Source: Proteles cristata cristata (taxonomy: Eukaryota; Chordata; Mammalia; Carnivora; Hyaenidae). From it: DNA of 64,000 nucleotides. Made by a program: the position numbers and the translations under genes. Numbering within the stretch: the stretch's first letter is position 1; the number at the start of each line of letters is the position of its first letter. This document shows positions 11,051 to 22,809 of this stretch, one piece after another. The stretch lies in assembly GCA_017311185.1 (NCBI GenBank), contig JAESUZ010000139.1:62001-126000 (forward strand), given 5' to 3'. Under the pieces are notes generated by a model, which saw only the letters and a program-made list of their open reading frames with translations, was not told where the DNA came from and did no database searches.

Positions 11051-12414
11051 CCTCTCCACCCATATCCCATGAGCAATGCTGGCGAGTTCTCAGTAGGGCA
11101 AGGGAAAGAGCCCTTACTGACCTTTCCCATCTTCTGTTTCTCCCACCCAGGTGTCTACCCCAATTTCTCAACAACCCTTCTCTTTGGCTCTGATGCAAAG
11201 AGAGGAAGAAATAGAGAAGCCTGATCTGTTTATTTCTGCTTATGCGGGAAACGGAGAGAAGTGTATGAAATCCAGTGCCCTGAGGAATGGGGAGTGTTTT
11301 GAAATAAGTCTTGAAATTGGGTGTGGCTGGAGGGGAGCAATGTGGGGAGACCTGGGGGCTGAGATCCTTGTGTTATTAGAGACAATGGCAGTAGCAAGAA
11401 AAGAAGGGGAGAAGAACGATTGATGAGAGGAAAGGAGGAGGCCACCATAGCCGGGACGTCAGCCTCAGTCAACTTCTTTGGCTGTTCCTCCACCTTGTGT
11501 GTTGAGGAGGAAGAAGACAGGGAGGGGGTGAAGTGGAAGAGGAGGGGGTAGAAGAAAGGAAGGGGTAGAGGGTGAGGGACCATTAGGTGGTTTCCACCTC
11601 TTGGCCAGGGGGGACAGGTCTAGTACAGAGTGCCTGTCTGACTGTAGTCCCGAGAGAGGGGCGGTCCCCACTGCCCCCTGCCCCCCGCCCCCTCCCCAGC
11701 AGCTTTGGCACACTTCCGGAGGAGAGTCAGGAAGCGACAACTGTTCTGCCACCCTGGGAAGCTCTGTCTGGACTCCGGGGAGTGTTTGTGACCTCTTTAT
11801 GGAGGTCAGCCGGCCCGCCTGCCTGCCAGCCCCTCCCCAGGCTTCCTTGGGTGTCACAGCCACTGTGATCATCCAGCACGCTGCCGCGCGGAGATGCGCT
11901 GTCTGTAACTTGCTCTGTGTACATTTCTTTGTCTTACCCCCGCCTCTAAATGGCAGCAAACAGACATTTTGGGAAGGAATTAACCCCTCTGAATTTACAG
12001 AGTGTCAAGCATTCAAATGGCAAACAGAAATCAATTTTGAACTTTTCTTGGTCTTAGGTTATTTGTACCATGGTGCCTACACAGGCAGTCCAGGGTTACT
12101 TTCACACAAAATGAATGCGGTTTGCTGATAATGTGAGTTTAATAACTGCAGGCTGGCGGGATATCAGCTTCCGTGAAACCCCTTTGTTTCCAGTGGAGAA
12201 GGGATGGTGTGTATTAAATGCATTGGGTCCCGGCCTCCCTCTGGGATCGGAATTGGGTGGGAGTGAGGTGGGTGTGGAGGCAAGAAGAGCCTCTCTTTGC
12301 TCCTGGTTCCTCGGTGCGGTCGGGCTCCAGCCCAGATGCAGCTGGTGGGCGAAGCCGCTGCCAAGTAAAGCCGTGCTCCCCACTGCTTGCTGTGTGCAAG
12401 AGCCAGCTCCGTGC
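11051..12414. other. Non-coding interval with purine-rich tract
   Basis: No recognised repeat or gene. Bases 11503-11579 are almost all purine (six pyrimidines in 77). The 164-codon minus-strand frame (11465-11959) and the 175-codon plus-strand frame (11601-12128) contradict one another, are proline- and serine-rich low-complexity translations of GC-rich DNA, and are not called. Confidence 0.45.
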
Positions 12415-12472
12415 ACGTGTGTGCGCGTGCGTGCATGTGTGTGTGTGAGAGAGAGAGAGAGACAGACAGAGA
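12415..12472. repeat. Compound (GT/GC)n-(GA)n-(GACA)n microsatellite
   Basis: Alternating 'gtgtgtgcgcgtgcgtgc' passes into 'atgtgtgtgtgtg', then about seven GA units and 'gacagacagaga'. The interruptions suggest an older, partly stabilised tract. Alternating purine-pyrimidine with CG steps is a Z-DNA-prone composition. Confidence 0.9.
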
Positions 12473-13621
12473 ATATGAGAATCTGAATGGGAAATTAGTC
12501 CTTCTCGGGATACAAGAAACATCAGAGAATGTTCACAAGGACACTGATTCTGATTTCCTACTCGGGCGCCGGTGTGTTTGAAACGATGCCCAGGTGGTTC
12601 TAATGTACAGCCAGGCTTGTGAATTGCTTTTCCAGACCTTCTGCCCCACTTCTCCCACACCTGCTCCTGTGTCTCGTCTGTGCGTGGTTACGCTTCACCT
12701 CCCAACGGTGCTGCTTGCCACATCCCCTCTCAGGCAGGAAGACAGTCCCGATTTCCTGAAATCCCTGCCTGTTCTTGTCTCCCAGTCCAATGGACCCATG
12801 TTTCTAGAAGACATGGTAGGTTGGTTAAATAAGTGTTCTTAACGTTGTAATTTTATGCACGCAGCTCCTCACGCTGTGGAAATAACTGTTCTTAGATTTT
12901 CCATCGTAAGTGGATTGTTGAGATTGCCCAGGGGGAAAGAACTTTCTCTAATTTTAATAAAGCAAGTGTTTATTTAGCCACTCAGTTAGCATTGTCAACC
13001 GTTTCACTCTTCATTCCATTTTGTGCTATTTCAAAATGTATACTGAAGAATGCGTATGTCGGATTCGTGGATTCTTGCCCATTCCCGTCGCACATCAGCC
13101 GCTGATCGGCCCAGATGGCCCCTCCGTGTCGTACCTCCGTTCGGGTCTCCAGCAGCGCTCCTTCCCTAACTCACAGTGTGTTTCTTCCCCTGTCCCCTGA
13201 AGACCTGGGTTCACCGCCCTCATGACCTTCAGCCTTTGCTTCCCTCTACTTCTTGGATCACTGACCCTTGACTTGTCCCCGTGGAGCTTCTTGCTGTTTC
13301 CTTCTCTGCCCGTTCTCCCACTTCATGTTTCGTGGCGCTCCGATGTCGCCGTTGCTGAGCCATCGACTGGCAGTCATGTCTTCTTCCGCTGTCCTGTCAC
13401 TCTTGAGGGCAGTCGAAGGAAGTCAAGAGCGAGTTCACTTGGGCTGCTTCAGAGCCCTCCCTACAGGACTCCATCAGCGCTGAAAGATGGGGCACCTCGT
13501 TTTTCTCATGAGCCCCAGGATCACATGCTCACCCAGTTCTTAAAACATCGCCTCTCCGAGTATTCTGTCCTCCATACCCCTGCCTATGGTAGAGGGGCTC
13601 ATCACACTTGGCTGAGAAAAA
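12473..13621. other. Unclassified non-coding sequence
   Basis: Bases 12585-12630 ('cccaggtggttctaatgtac', then 'agccaggcttgtgaattgc') resemble one end of a MER20/MER3-type hAT element, but no partner end is visible. The 138-codon frame at 13222-13638 runs into the following SINE and shows no domain. Nothing else is recognised. Confidence 0.35.
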
Positions 13622-13635
13622 TCAACACTCTCTGG

Positions 13636-13821
13636 TAAATTTTTTAATGTTTTATTGTATTTTTGAGAGAGAGAGCAGGAGAGAGAGAGGGAGACACAGA
13701 ACCCGAAGCAGGCTCCGGGCTCTGAGCTGTCAGTATAGAGCCTGACGTGGGGCCCGTGAACTGCGAGATCATGACCTGGGCTGAATTCGGACGCTTAACC
13801 CACTGAGCCCCCGAGGTGCCC
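13636..13821 (-). mobile_element. Felid tRNA-derived SINE (older type), diverged
   Basis: On the plus strand there is 'aatgttttattgtatttttg' (tail and A-rich end), 'gagacacagaacccgaagca', then the head complement 'ggacgcttaacccactgagc'. A small deletion has removed part of the B-box side ('ggggcccgtgaactgcg'). A decayed duplication is seen: 'tcaacactctctgg' (13622-13635) against 'ccaacgctctcggg' (13821-13834). Confidence 0.92.
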
Positions 13822-13834
13822 CAACGCTCTCGGG

Positions 13835-14289
13835 CATGAGCGTCCATAATCATTCCCTTCCCTTTTTGGCATGAATATTTGTGCTTCTCTTTTGTTCGCC
13901 GGATGCTCCAGGGGAGTCTTTGCCTCCTTCACAATGCGGACAGCCCTGGCTTCTGACCCAGTCCGTCTTTTTATCTGGAGTTTTGTTGTCATACTCAAGG
14001 CTCCCGCTTTTCCTGACATCTTGAAACTCTGTCTCACTACCGATTCCTCACTGCTGCTTTCAGTTGTTGTTGCCTTAACACCTCTGCTTATTGAAAACAA
14101 AATTCATTTTACCCCCAGCTGAACACATCTTTCTGAGGTCGCTGTTTCTTGCCTTGTGCTAACCTTCTCTCAGTGTTCCAGGCCTGGCCCCGCAGGGATC
14201 CTGTCCGTCTCTCTAAGCCCCTTTCTCCAGCCCCTGAGGGATCCTATGGAATCTGCAGAGAGTGCTTAGCCTGTGAGTCCTCCTTCCCG
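13835..14289. other. Unclassified non-coding sequence
   Basis: Pyrimidine-rich sequence with some general resemblance to old L2, but without a landmark I can name. No gene is seen. Confidence 0.3.
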
Positions 14290-14545
14290 CAGAAAGGCAG
14301 TAGAGCCTTTTGGTAAAAATCATGGACCTTGGAGCCAAAGTGCCTGATGTCAGTTCCTAGTGGTGAGGCCTTTGAAAAATCACATACCTCTCTGAGTCTT
14401 GGCTTCCTTATTTATATAAATGGAGATAACAGAACAGTTTCAGAATGCCATTTTGAGGTTTGAATAAATTAATAGCTGCGAAGTACTTAGGACAGTGCCT
14501 GGTACATTGTGAGTGTTCAGGAAATAAATGTTAGATATTATCATT
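14290..14545 (+). repeat. MIR SINE, nearly full length
   Basis: One of the best MIR copies here: 'tggaccttggagccaaagtg', 'atacctctctgagtcttgg', 'cttccttatttatataaatg', 'gacagtgcctggtacattg' (14491-14509) and 'aaataaatgtt' occur in sense order. It is directly followed by a MER5A-like element. Confidence 0.8.
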
Positions 14546-14555
14546 ACGTCTGCAT

Positions 14556-14767
14556 GGGTGGTTCTCAACAGGGGATCATTTTGCTCCTCAGGTAGCATTT
14601 GGCAATGTCTGGAGACATTTCAGATTTCATGACTAGGGGAAATGGAGGCCACTGTCATATAGTGGGTAGAGGCCAGTGATGCTGCTCATTGTCCTCCGGT
14701 GCCCAGGACAGCCCGTGGTGACAGTCATCCAGCCCAAATCTCAGCAGTGTTAAGGCCGAGAGGTAGC
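14556..14767 (+). mobile_element. hAT-Charlie DNA transposon remnant (MER5A-like)
   Basis: The terminal 'gtggttctcaaca' is followed by 'ggcaatgtctggagacatt' (14601-14619) and 'gtgggtagaggccagtgatg' (14662-14681), then 'gtgttaaggccgag'. These are signature stretches of the non-autonomous MER5A family, here with no coding capacity. Confidence 0.8.
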
Positions 14768-15109
14768 GTTCTGCATCTTGGCCCCAGCAGCGGCCACCAT
14801 CTTCTCAAGGTGTAATCTGGTGTCCATTTCTGTTCTTTTCCTCAGTCCTCAGCTCTTTGGAAGGCTCACTTTATCACATGGTTTCAGTCACAAACTGATT
14901 TCAAGGATCCTGAAATCCGCATTTCCAGCATTCTGATTGTGTCTCCAGTGGTTTTTCAGAACAGTCTCCCTGATCGCATTCCCGCCATACTGGAAAATGT
15001 TAAAGGTGGAAAAAAGACCTCGTGTTCCTCTCTCTTCTCTATGCAAATGGCCGTCGTTTCCCAACATTTCCACAGTTGCCAGTGGCACACAGTCCTGGCG
15101 CTGCTTCCC

Positions 15110-15740
15110 ACTGGCTGTCTCTCCCGAAGCCCCCACTTCTCGTCTACACCAATTCCTGCCAGTTCTCTCCCTGCATTGTTTCCTCTGACCCTCATTTCCA
15201 TTTCCAAGGCTACTGCTTAGTACAGGACTCTGGCCGGCTTCCCTGCGTCCCCTCCTCTCTGCCATCCTCCACACAGCTGCTGGAATGGTCTTCATTAAAC
15301 ACTGTTTTCCTCTGCTCAAGAATCCACAGTGGCTCTCCATTACCCCTTATTAGCAAAAGGAAATTCCCCATGAAGCCCTTAACGGCTTGACCTCCCTCTC
15401 GCCACGGGCCCCCAGCCCAGCAGCCTGACGGCCTCTGCGACCGTCCCTCTGGGCCGCTGGGTGCCCACCTGTCTGAGCTCTCTGTCCTTGTCCGTGTGTC
15501 TTGGTGGCTTATAGTTTCCCTCCCTGGAATGCCTTCCTCTCTCCTTTTTGCCAAACCATGTCTGTCGCCTCTTTCAAAAGCTGGCTCAGTTTTGAACTCC
15601 CTTAGGGAACCTTGCTGCATAACCCACCAGATTCTCCTTGTCCTGTTACTCAATGTTTCATTTTGGTCTTAAGTACTTATTAAACGCAGCCTACGTTAAT
15701 TTACACCTGCTGATGTGTATAAAGAATCCCTAAGTATTTG
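15110..15740 (+). repeat. L2 LINE, long fragment
   Basis: 'Ccacacagctgctggaatgg' followed by 'ctgctcaagaatccacagtg', 'ggcttgacctccctctcg', 'tccctggaatgccttcctct' and 'ctggctcagttttgaactcc' follows the L2 3' half in sense. The open frames here (such as 15210-15653 minus) are accidental readings of this repeat. Confidence 0.7.
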
Positions 15741-16214
15741 TAAAGCTTTTCCAAATGTGTATGTTTCATTCTTCCACCTTTTTTTTTTTTTTGCTAGTAC
15801 CTCTTTTTTTTTTTAAGCTAATTCCCACAGCCCAAATAAAGTACACTGGATATAGCAGTGCGTCAATAAATGACGTGTCTGTAACTCATTTTTTTTCCTT
15901 CAAAGCTCAGGAGGAACTCCAAGGGCACGTTTTGTGGGTGACCTTAAAATAACTGGCTCTTCCCTCTGTGGTTGTGTTGGTGGGTCTGCCAAAGGGGCTG
16001 CCGGTGGGAACGAGGATGTGGTGTGAGAAACACACATGAGGGCCACAGCCTGGGCACAGGCTAATGGAGAGCCTTCCTAGAGAGAGAGGAGAGAAGTAGG
16101 CATCTTCAGACACCGAGCACTCTGGGTGTTGTAACTTGCGAGGATAACACCTGGCTGCTTGGAGTTTTGCAGCAAATGGGGCGGTCTTAAATATATTCTC
16201 TGCTTTGATTTATG
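15741..16214. other. Unclassified non-coding sequence with T-rich tracts
   Basis: Two T-runs near 15779-15814 flank 'gctagtacctc'. No gene or named repeat is recognised in the rest. Confidence 0.35.
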
Positions 16215-16345
16215 AAGTAGAGGATTGAAACTCCATTCTGCAGACGAGGAAGCTAAAGCCAGGAAAGATTAGGTGACTTGACCGCCAGGACTTAAGACTG
16301 TTGTGAATTCAGGGTTCTCTTCATTGCATCCCCGCTACCTCATCT
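16215..16345 (-). repeat. MIR SINE fragment
   Basis: Antisense MIR landmarks on the plus strand: 'tccattctgcagacgaggaa', 'gaaagattaggtgacttgac' and 'gtgaattcagggttctct'. Confidence 0.6.
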
Positions 16346-16730
16346 GTCGGGTAAGTAAGGCTTTAGGGGTCACCTGCCCAGTTCAGTATTCTGATATTAC
16401 AGGTTGGGCTGCTAAGTGATTCCCGGATGACATCAAAACTCTTGATAAGTAAAGCTGGGCCTCGGATGAGCTCAGAGTCTCATTACCGTTCTTTTCACGT
16501 TATCGCCGACACCAGGTTTTGTTCTTAACCCAAGGTACCATTAGATGCCTTCATGACAACCTTGAAATTGGCATTGTCCTACAGAACTTCCTGCCGTGAT
16601 GTGAGCATTCCGAATCTGTGCATTGCCGTGTGATAGCCTCTGGCCGTGTGTGGCCAGTGAGCTTGGAAAATTGAAATTTGGTCAGTCACAGCAGGCTATG
16701 AGTTTCCACCTCGGACACCACAGCTCTACA
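16346..16730. other. Unclassified non-coding sequence
   Basis: No gene or recognisable repeat is visible between the MIR fragment and the duplication flanking the next SINE. Confidence 0.4.
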
Positions 16731-16745
16731 CTCGTTATTTTCCTT

Positions 16746-16968
16746 CTTTTTATAATGTTTATTTATTTATTTTGAGAGCGAGAGGGAGAGCATGCACATG
16801 AGCGTGCAAACTGGGGAGGGACAGAGAGAGAGGGAGGCAGAGAATCCCAAGTAGGTTCCTCACCGTCGGCAGAGTCTGGCTCGGGGCTCCATCCCACGAA
16901 CTGTGAGATCATGACCTGAGGTGAAATGAAGAGTCTGACACTTAACCGGCTGAGCTACCCAGGTGCCC
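16746..16968 (-). mobile_element. tRNA-derived carnivore SINE, old copy
   Basis: 'Aatgtttatttatttatttt' (tail side), 'agagaatcccaagtaggttc' and the head complement 'acttaaccggctgagctacc' are present. The body 'gcatgcacatgagcgtgcaa' differs from the two main types, so it is an older subfamily copy. Probable decayed duplication: 'ctcgttattttcctt' (16731-16745) against 'ctcattagtttctta' (16969-16983). Confidence 0.9.
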
Positions 16969-16983
16969 CTCATTAGTTTCTTA

Positions 16984-17887
16984 CATTTGTCGGAATTAAC
17001 AGTTTACCTAATCTGGATTTTTACCTGATCTCCCTTCCCCTTTCACCTCTTGGTGGAATTACAGTAAAGCATGAGAAACCAGAGTGTGGGAGCCTGAGTG
17101 ATCTGCAAGAGAGAGAAGAGTTTCTCGCCTAAAATGGCTGACTGCTGTCCTCGGTGGGAAGTGTTTGGGGGAAGAGATACCACCAGTTCCAAGGTCTTTT
17201 CTCTCCCAGGGACCCTCCTTCCTGTGAGCTCAGGACTCAAACCTGTTGAGCCTTTGGCCTCTTGGAGGAGACGGGCTGAGGAAAGGGGAGCCAAGCTGTT
17301 TCTCAGAGGCTGGTGTGGGAGGGATTCTGACACGGTGCTGTGGCAGCTAGCCAGGCTTCTCTGTGTGGTCCAGTGGGAGGTTATTAAGGAGACGTAAGTG
17401 AGAAACACCTCAGAAGTACCTCGAGGTTGAAACCTCCCTTCGAAGCTCTCCCTCTCTCTGTGTGTGTGCGTGTCAATGTGCGTACACGTCTTTCTTCCCA
17501 CATCTTACTTTGCTTCAGGGGTACTAGTTACTATGTTTCCTGAGGCTGGACCCCCAGAAGAGGGTCCGCGTTCACACTTGTTACAGCTGAGTTCAGTAGA
17601 AGCACCCGGAAATGAGAACCCTGTCTACAGAGTAGTTAACGGAAGCGATGGGTTGATAGTGTGGCACGATAGGGCCTCACCCTCTCTTTGCCTGCTTCTT
17701 CCCCCATTCTTGTCCGCCTGTTCTGCTTAGCTTTGTTCTTAATCTAATTCATCATCTATGCCCGCAAGGAAAAAAAATATTGAACTCTTTTTAATCTATG
17801 GGACATAAGGCATGGAGCTCTCACCCTAGGTACATTGAGTCTGTTAACACATGGAAATGAAGAGTAGCGGAAAAAAGAAGTTTCCTT
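16984..17887. other. Unclassified non-coding sequence
   Basis: A short 'ctctccctctctctgtgtgtgtg' stretch lies near 17448-17470. Frames at 17043-17501 (minus) and 17098-17397 (plus) oppose each other and have no domain. Nothing else is recognised. Confidence 0.4.
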
Positions 17888-17903
17888 AGAAATTCAGCCT
17901 TTA

Positions 17904-18084
17904 GGGGCACCTGGGTGGCTCAGTCAGTTAAGTATCTGACTTCGGCTCAGGTCACAATCTCACAGTTGTGAGTTCAAGCCTCATGCCGGGCTCTGTGCTG
18001 ACAGCTCGGAGCCCGGAGCCTGCTTTAGATTCTGTGTGTGTGTCACTCTTTGCCCCTCCCTTGCTCAGATAAATAAACAAAAAG
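17904..18084 (+). mobile_element. Felid tRNA-derived SINE (older type)
   Basis: Head 'ggtggctcagtcagttaagt' with body 'gggctctgtgctgacagctc' and tail 'agataaataaacaaaa'. The CT tract is shortened. The 16-bp duplication 'agaaattcagccttta' is perfect at 17888-17903 and 18085-18100, although the body has several CpG losses ('cacaatctcacagttgtg'). Confidence 0.96.
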
Positions 18085-18100
18085 AGAAATTCAGCCTTTA

Positions 18101-18619
18101 ATTACAGTACTACAGGGAGGGTTCTGAACTCTGATTCTCCGAGTCCAGAGAAATTGTGGACTAAGAGAACCTTGAAAATAACTGTTCACGGGACATGGAT
18201 GCTACCTATCCATGGAAAACTTTATTCTTTCTTCTTCATCACCATGTATATTTATAGGAAAGTAGACGTTGATCCCTCCACAGCTCACGGGCTTACTGGT
18301 GAACCCTCAGGGAACACTCCAGGCTTTGCCCGTGATGTCGCAGCCTGTTGCTGGGCGGACAGATGTGGTACCACATAGGGCCTCCAGAGTCCATACGGAA
18401 TGAACATTTGGAGGCACTGACTTGGAGAACAAGCTCTTGTTCTCAGACCGGGGCTTTTCAGACAGAGCGAGGGTCTGAGCATTCAGGGCAGCTGTGATCC
18501 TCTATCACAGAAAGAGTTATTGCCCTGATAAGAGAGTTTTGCAAAATTTTCTCTGAGGAATGTGGGTTTTAAGAACATAACTCACAGTGCCATGAGTTGC
18601 CTTTGAAATCAGAGATCTG
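18101..18619. other. Unclassified non-coding sequence
   Basis: No gene or named repeat is seen between the SINE and the following L2. Confidence 0.4.
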
Positions 18620-19165
18620 ATCTCATCTGCCTTCTCTGAAATCTTTGATGGCTCCTCATGGCGTGCAGAATGAAGTCCTTGCTGTCCCCTGCTGACGTGT
18701 ACTGGCGCATGAGGTTTGGCTCTCACAGGCCCGTGCAGCCTCCGCCCACTGCGCGGTTCTCTCCTCTCTCTTCTGCTCTCATCATCTGTGTTTGTAGCAT
18801 GTGTCCTTGACCGACTTCCTTGGCTCTTTTGCTCAAGCCATTCCCTTGTCCCTTCAGTCAGTTACAACGGCACCCTCCTGCTTCCACCCTGGCCTTGTCA
18901 CAATTCTAGCTGTCCCTCGAAGTCCCACTGGAATCCTACTTTCTCCAAGAAGCCTTCCCAAACCCTTCCAACAGGCGGACATTTCTCCCTCCCACATTTT
19001 TATATATCATTCTATATTCCCAATGGCGTTGGTCACCACCAAGTCTTACTTCTGTTATCAATATGCGTGTCTGACGCCACCACTGACGGTAGGCCCTTGG
19101 AGGGCCAGGCTGCGTCTTGTTCATCTTCACGTTCTGCGTGGAGTCTAGAAAAATGGGCACGTTAA
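18620..19165 (+). repeat. L2 LINE, long fragment
   Basis: Sense L2 landmarks: 'ttgatggctcctcatggcgt', 'cagaatgaagtccttgctgt', 'tcaagccattcccttgtccc', 'ccaagaagccttcccaaacc' and 'ttggagggccaggctgcgtc'. The frame at 18716-19165 is an accidental reading of it. Confidence 0.7.
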
Positions 19166-22047
19166 ATGGAATTGCTCTTGGTTTCTTAACCGAAGCTGCT
19201 GGCTGCTGAGATTTCTCTCTCCATTTGCTTTTTGTACCTGGTTCATCGTTGCCAAGTATTGTGTACTATGTACGGGCCCACACGTGAAATGGACCGAAGG
19301 AAGAAACTTGCCCCTGGGTACATGGTGGGTTCTGCTCAGTTCATCTCAAAATCACTTGGGTGCAGAACGGATTTGAGTGAAGTAGAATAAATACAGTTTG
19401 CTTCAGTTAGAACTGGTTCAGCTTATTTCTCACCCTTTTCAAATCATCAAAGTAAAGTTGCGGATTTGAATGCTTCACAGGTTCTGCTCTGGTGGACAGG
19501 GTCAGGGTAGCGATTTAGGCCCAATGCTAAGCCTGCTGCAGACCTGCGGGGGGAGACTTCAGGCTCCGTTGCCAGCCTCCCCACATCTTTAATGTTATAT
19601 CAGAGTGTGGTTTTGAATGTGCATTTTCCCGAACCGTGTTCCTGAATGGCATTTACATTTATTAACAGGTCAAATTCTGCTACAAGAAGTAGCTTGAAAA
19701 TAATAATCTCTTTGCACCAAAGAATGCCAGTATTAAGACATGTGACTCGTTTGCTTCGCACAACATTCAGTGAAATGGAATTTTTGGCTTTAAAATTGAG
19801 GGTCAAATTATTTGTAGTTTAGTGCAGTATTTCATTTCCTTCAAATATCTCAAAGATGTTTTGTTAAATCTACAATCAATTTTGTTAAATCCTCTTCTCC
19901 TGGGATGGAAAAGAGATGGGGCGGGGGGTGCTGGGAAAAAGAATCATTTATATGTGTCCTGAGAGAAAAAAAGGGCACCCACCTGAATTTGTCCCTCTGT
20001 CAGCTCTATCATGAAGGCATTTCTCTAAAGTGGACAATTTCCCCACTTTAGATGGGGTAATTGGTGGACTCAGTTCTTTTTCTTCACTTTTGAAATAAGC
20101 TATGCTTTTTTTTCTTTATGTCATGCGGGTTTTTGTTCCCTTTCACAGAAGGAGAAGTTATTTTTTTAAGCGGTTTTAAATGTCCCCAGGTGGTTCTACT
20201 GAACGTGGATGGGGCTCTGTCTGCAGATGGTCAGGCTTACTCGTAAGGGTCCCAGGGACAGACACTCTCATGCTTCTACCTGGGGCTGAGAAGCCAGAAC
20301 TGGCTGGGGTGTGGGAATGGACCTCTCACACTAACCCGAGGCTGGGCTCCATGCTGCCTGCCTCACCCTCGGTCTCAGCGCCACGTTAGAGGCTGCTCGT
20401 TGTGTGGACGTGACTCCGCTACTGTCTAGCTTGACCGGTTCCCTTTGTTGAATTATGAAGCACAGTTGTGCATGTTTGTTTGTGGTGAGGTGACAATTTC
20501 TGAATCAAAGTCATTGTGGGTTAGGCTTGGACCTAGTGGGCAAATTATAGAGACAGAGTCACAAGATGCGAGTGCTGAAATGGACAGCACTTTGTGTGGT
20601 TGAGGACCCTAAGGCCCAGGCACTAAGAAGGCACCAAAGTCTATACCTGGTGCCTCAGCCGCGGCTAGAACTCAGGCCACTTGAAGTTGCCCCTCTGTCA
20701 GCTCTGTCACGAAGGCTTTTAAAACTCCATTAGGGATCTACATACTTTGTTGATTCCACATCTTGATTAGTAAAACATTTTGGAATATTTATCCCCACTG
20801 TGTGAAAGTCAGGAAGACCCGGTTCCATCAGGTGGTTTGAAGGGGAGAACTTAATATTGGAAATTAGTTAACTAAGGGATTGGAAGAGCTGAAAAGCTAA
20901 ACAGGGCGGGACCAACCTCGGGCGCAGCCTCAGATCATAAAGCAGGAGATTAGTATCTATCTTTGGGTCACAAGATGGAAGTTGTCTGTTGGGAGCTGGA
21001 GCGAGTGGTGGCTGCTTAGCAGAGAGTGGAAACTCTGGAGGAGATACAGCCACTGGGAAGACGCTGATTAAAACTTGGATGTGGTTTGTTATGCACCCAT
21101 ATATAACTGGAACACAAGTGACCAGGATGTTCGTTTAGTACACAGTTATGTGTATACTAATATGTTGTAGCCATTATAAAGCACACACAAAACTGGAAAT
21201 GAAATATGGGTGAGATAACATTAAATATAAATAGAAGTTCTTGCATTTTCTTCCCTTACCTAATGAAAGGTCTTGCCCAGCTCTTGGGGGTGTTGGAGGC
21301 CACACATGGTTCTATACGTTGTATACATGGACAGCACTATACGATATTTCTTGTCTTCTAGATGCCAGTGACCACCTCACCAATCTGCGAGGAAGAGAGA
21401 TTGGTGGGGGAAGTGATGGATAGGGGAAGGACATACTGGGGAGATGTCCCATGAAGGTATGCAGTAAGGAAGGACACAGGTAAACATAGGTGATGGAGAG
21501 AGTCTGTGAGATGGAAAACAGGGCTCCTAGGCCGGGTGGACACTTGTTCTGAAGCAGTATTAGTCTTTGAGAAAGTGTAGTTCTATTTCTGTGATGGTAT
21601 TCATGGAGACCACATCATATCCCAGTGTGGATTCCTGCCGATGCTATGTCGGGGACAGTGGGTAGGGATCTTGCGTTACAGTTTCATGAACACAACGGGA
21701 ACTGTTATGGAGAGCTGACTCATAATTTTAGGAAGATATTGAGTCTACTTTTATTTCCCGGAACCTCTGGTATATTGTGTGTGTGCACACAGTACGCACA
21801 CACAGACATATCCTTAAGGTCTTTACATACATTTTGATTTTTATATCATTACATACATGTCGACCTCTTTCTCCACTGCTCTTCCCCACTCTCCCCCCCT
21901 CCAAAAAAACAAAACAAACACTAACTATTTCTTTCTTAATTGCTTATATAATATTTCTTATTCTATAAAGAGACTATGGTTAACCTAAACTGTGCTTATA
22001 TGTAAAACCTTATAATGCAACCATGCAATTGCATGTTGCATGCAATA
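19166..22047. other. Repeat-poor non-coding interval
   Basis: Almost 2.9 kb without a clear repeat. A short near-duplicate segment occurs at 19993-20021 and 20691-20719. Bases 20540-20690 might be a very old MIR but landmarks are weak. No open frame exceeds about 70 codons. Confidence 0.4.
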
Positions 22048-22107
22048 TATACATATACATACACACACACACACACATATATATATATACACACACACAT
22101 ATATATG
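22048..22107. repeat. Compound (AC)n/(AT)n microsatellite
   Basis: 'Atatacatatacata' is followed by about nine AC units, an (AT)n run, a second (AC) run and 'atatatatg'. The mirrored AC-AT-AC-AT arrangement suggests slippage plus point mutation. Confidence 0.92.
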
Positions 22108-22309
22108 TAAACCCTATACAGATAACATATCTAATCTAAGAGTGTTGAGGAGAATTAATACAAATGGATTCCGTTCTTTTTCTCTCTTTTCTAACTTATT
22201 CCCAATAAAATCTGTTTAGCCCCATCTTACTCTGAATTCTCTGACTGAAACTGTGAAGTCAACCAGCTGCATTGTGTGGTGGCCACTGGTAGGTTGTGGT
22301 TTAGATACA

Positions 22310-22430
22310 TCAGACTCTGCCCCTACCCTGGAGGAGATCATAGTCTAGAGGGAGAGACAGACAGATGAATGGATAATCATGATCTGTGCGGTGAGTGCTG
22401 TGAGGGAAGTAGGTAATGTGCATGGGCACA
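22310..22430 (-). repeat. L2 LINE fragment
   Basis: Antisense L2 landmarks: 'ctctgcccctaccctggagg', 'agatcatagtctagaggg', 'agagacagacagatgaatgg' and 'ggtgagtgctgtgaggga'. Confidence 0.5.
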
Positions 22431-22809
22431 TGTGGGATGGACACTTAGTTTCCATGAGGTCTTCCTGGAGTTTTGATAAGTGGGGGCAGTTGTACAGCTC
22501 TACCAACCACGAACTGCATGCACTTGGCTTTTGGAATCAGTGTGCTTTCTACAAACAGACTGGATTATTTGACTTGAATATCTGGTTAATGAGACAAGCC
22601 AGTTTGCCCAAGGGCACCTCTTCACCCTTTCCATTTAGGCTGAATGCTTTTCACATTGGTTCCTATCTACCTCCGGAATACATTTTCTCAGCCTGTCCAC
22701 CAAGTATAGAGACTGTTTGGGGATCACTCTGGTTTTTCAGTATTTCAGCTTCATTTCTGGCCTTGGCCACTCCGTATACAGGAAGTTCTTTTTACCATGT
22801 CTGGAGTTC
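22431..22809. other. Unclassified non-coding sequence
   Basis: Part of a 146-codon frame (22379-22819) lies here, but it starts in the L2 remnant, ends at the fold-back element and shows no domain. I see no gene. Confidence 0.4.

Noticed and set aside
11465..12128. Opposed frames of 164 and 175 codons
   Set aside because: They overlap on opposite strands in GC-rich sequence, are rich in proline, serine and glycine, and show no domain.
12164..12660. Overlapping minus-strand frames with His/Thr/Ser repeats
   Set aside because: They are readings of the GT/GA microsatellite at 12415-12472.
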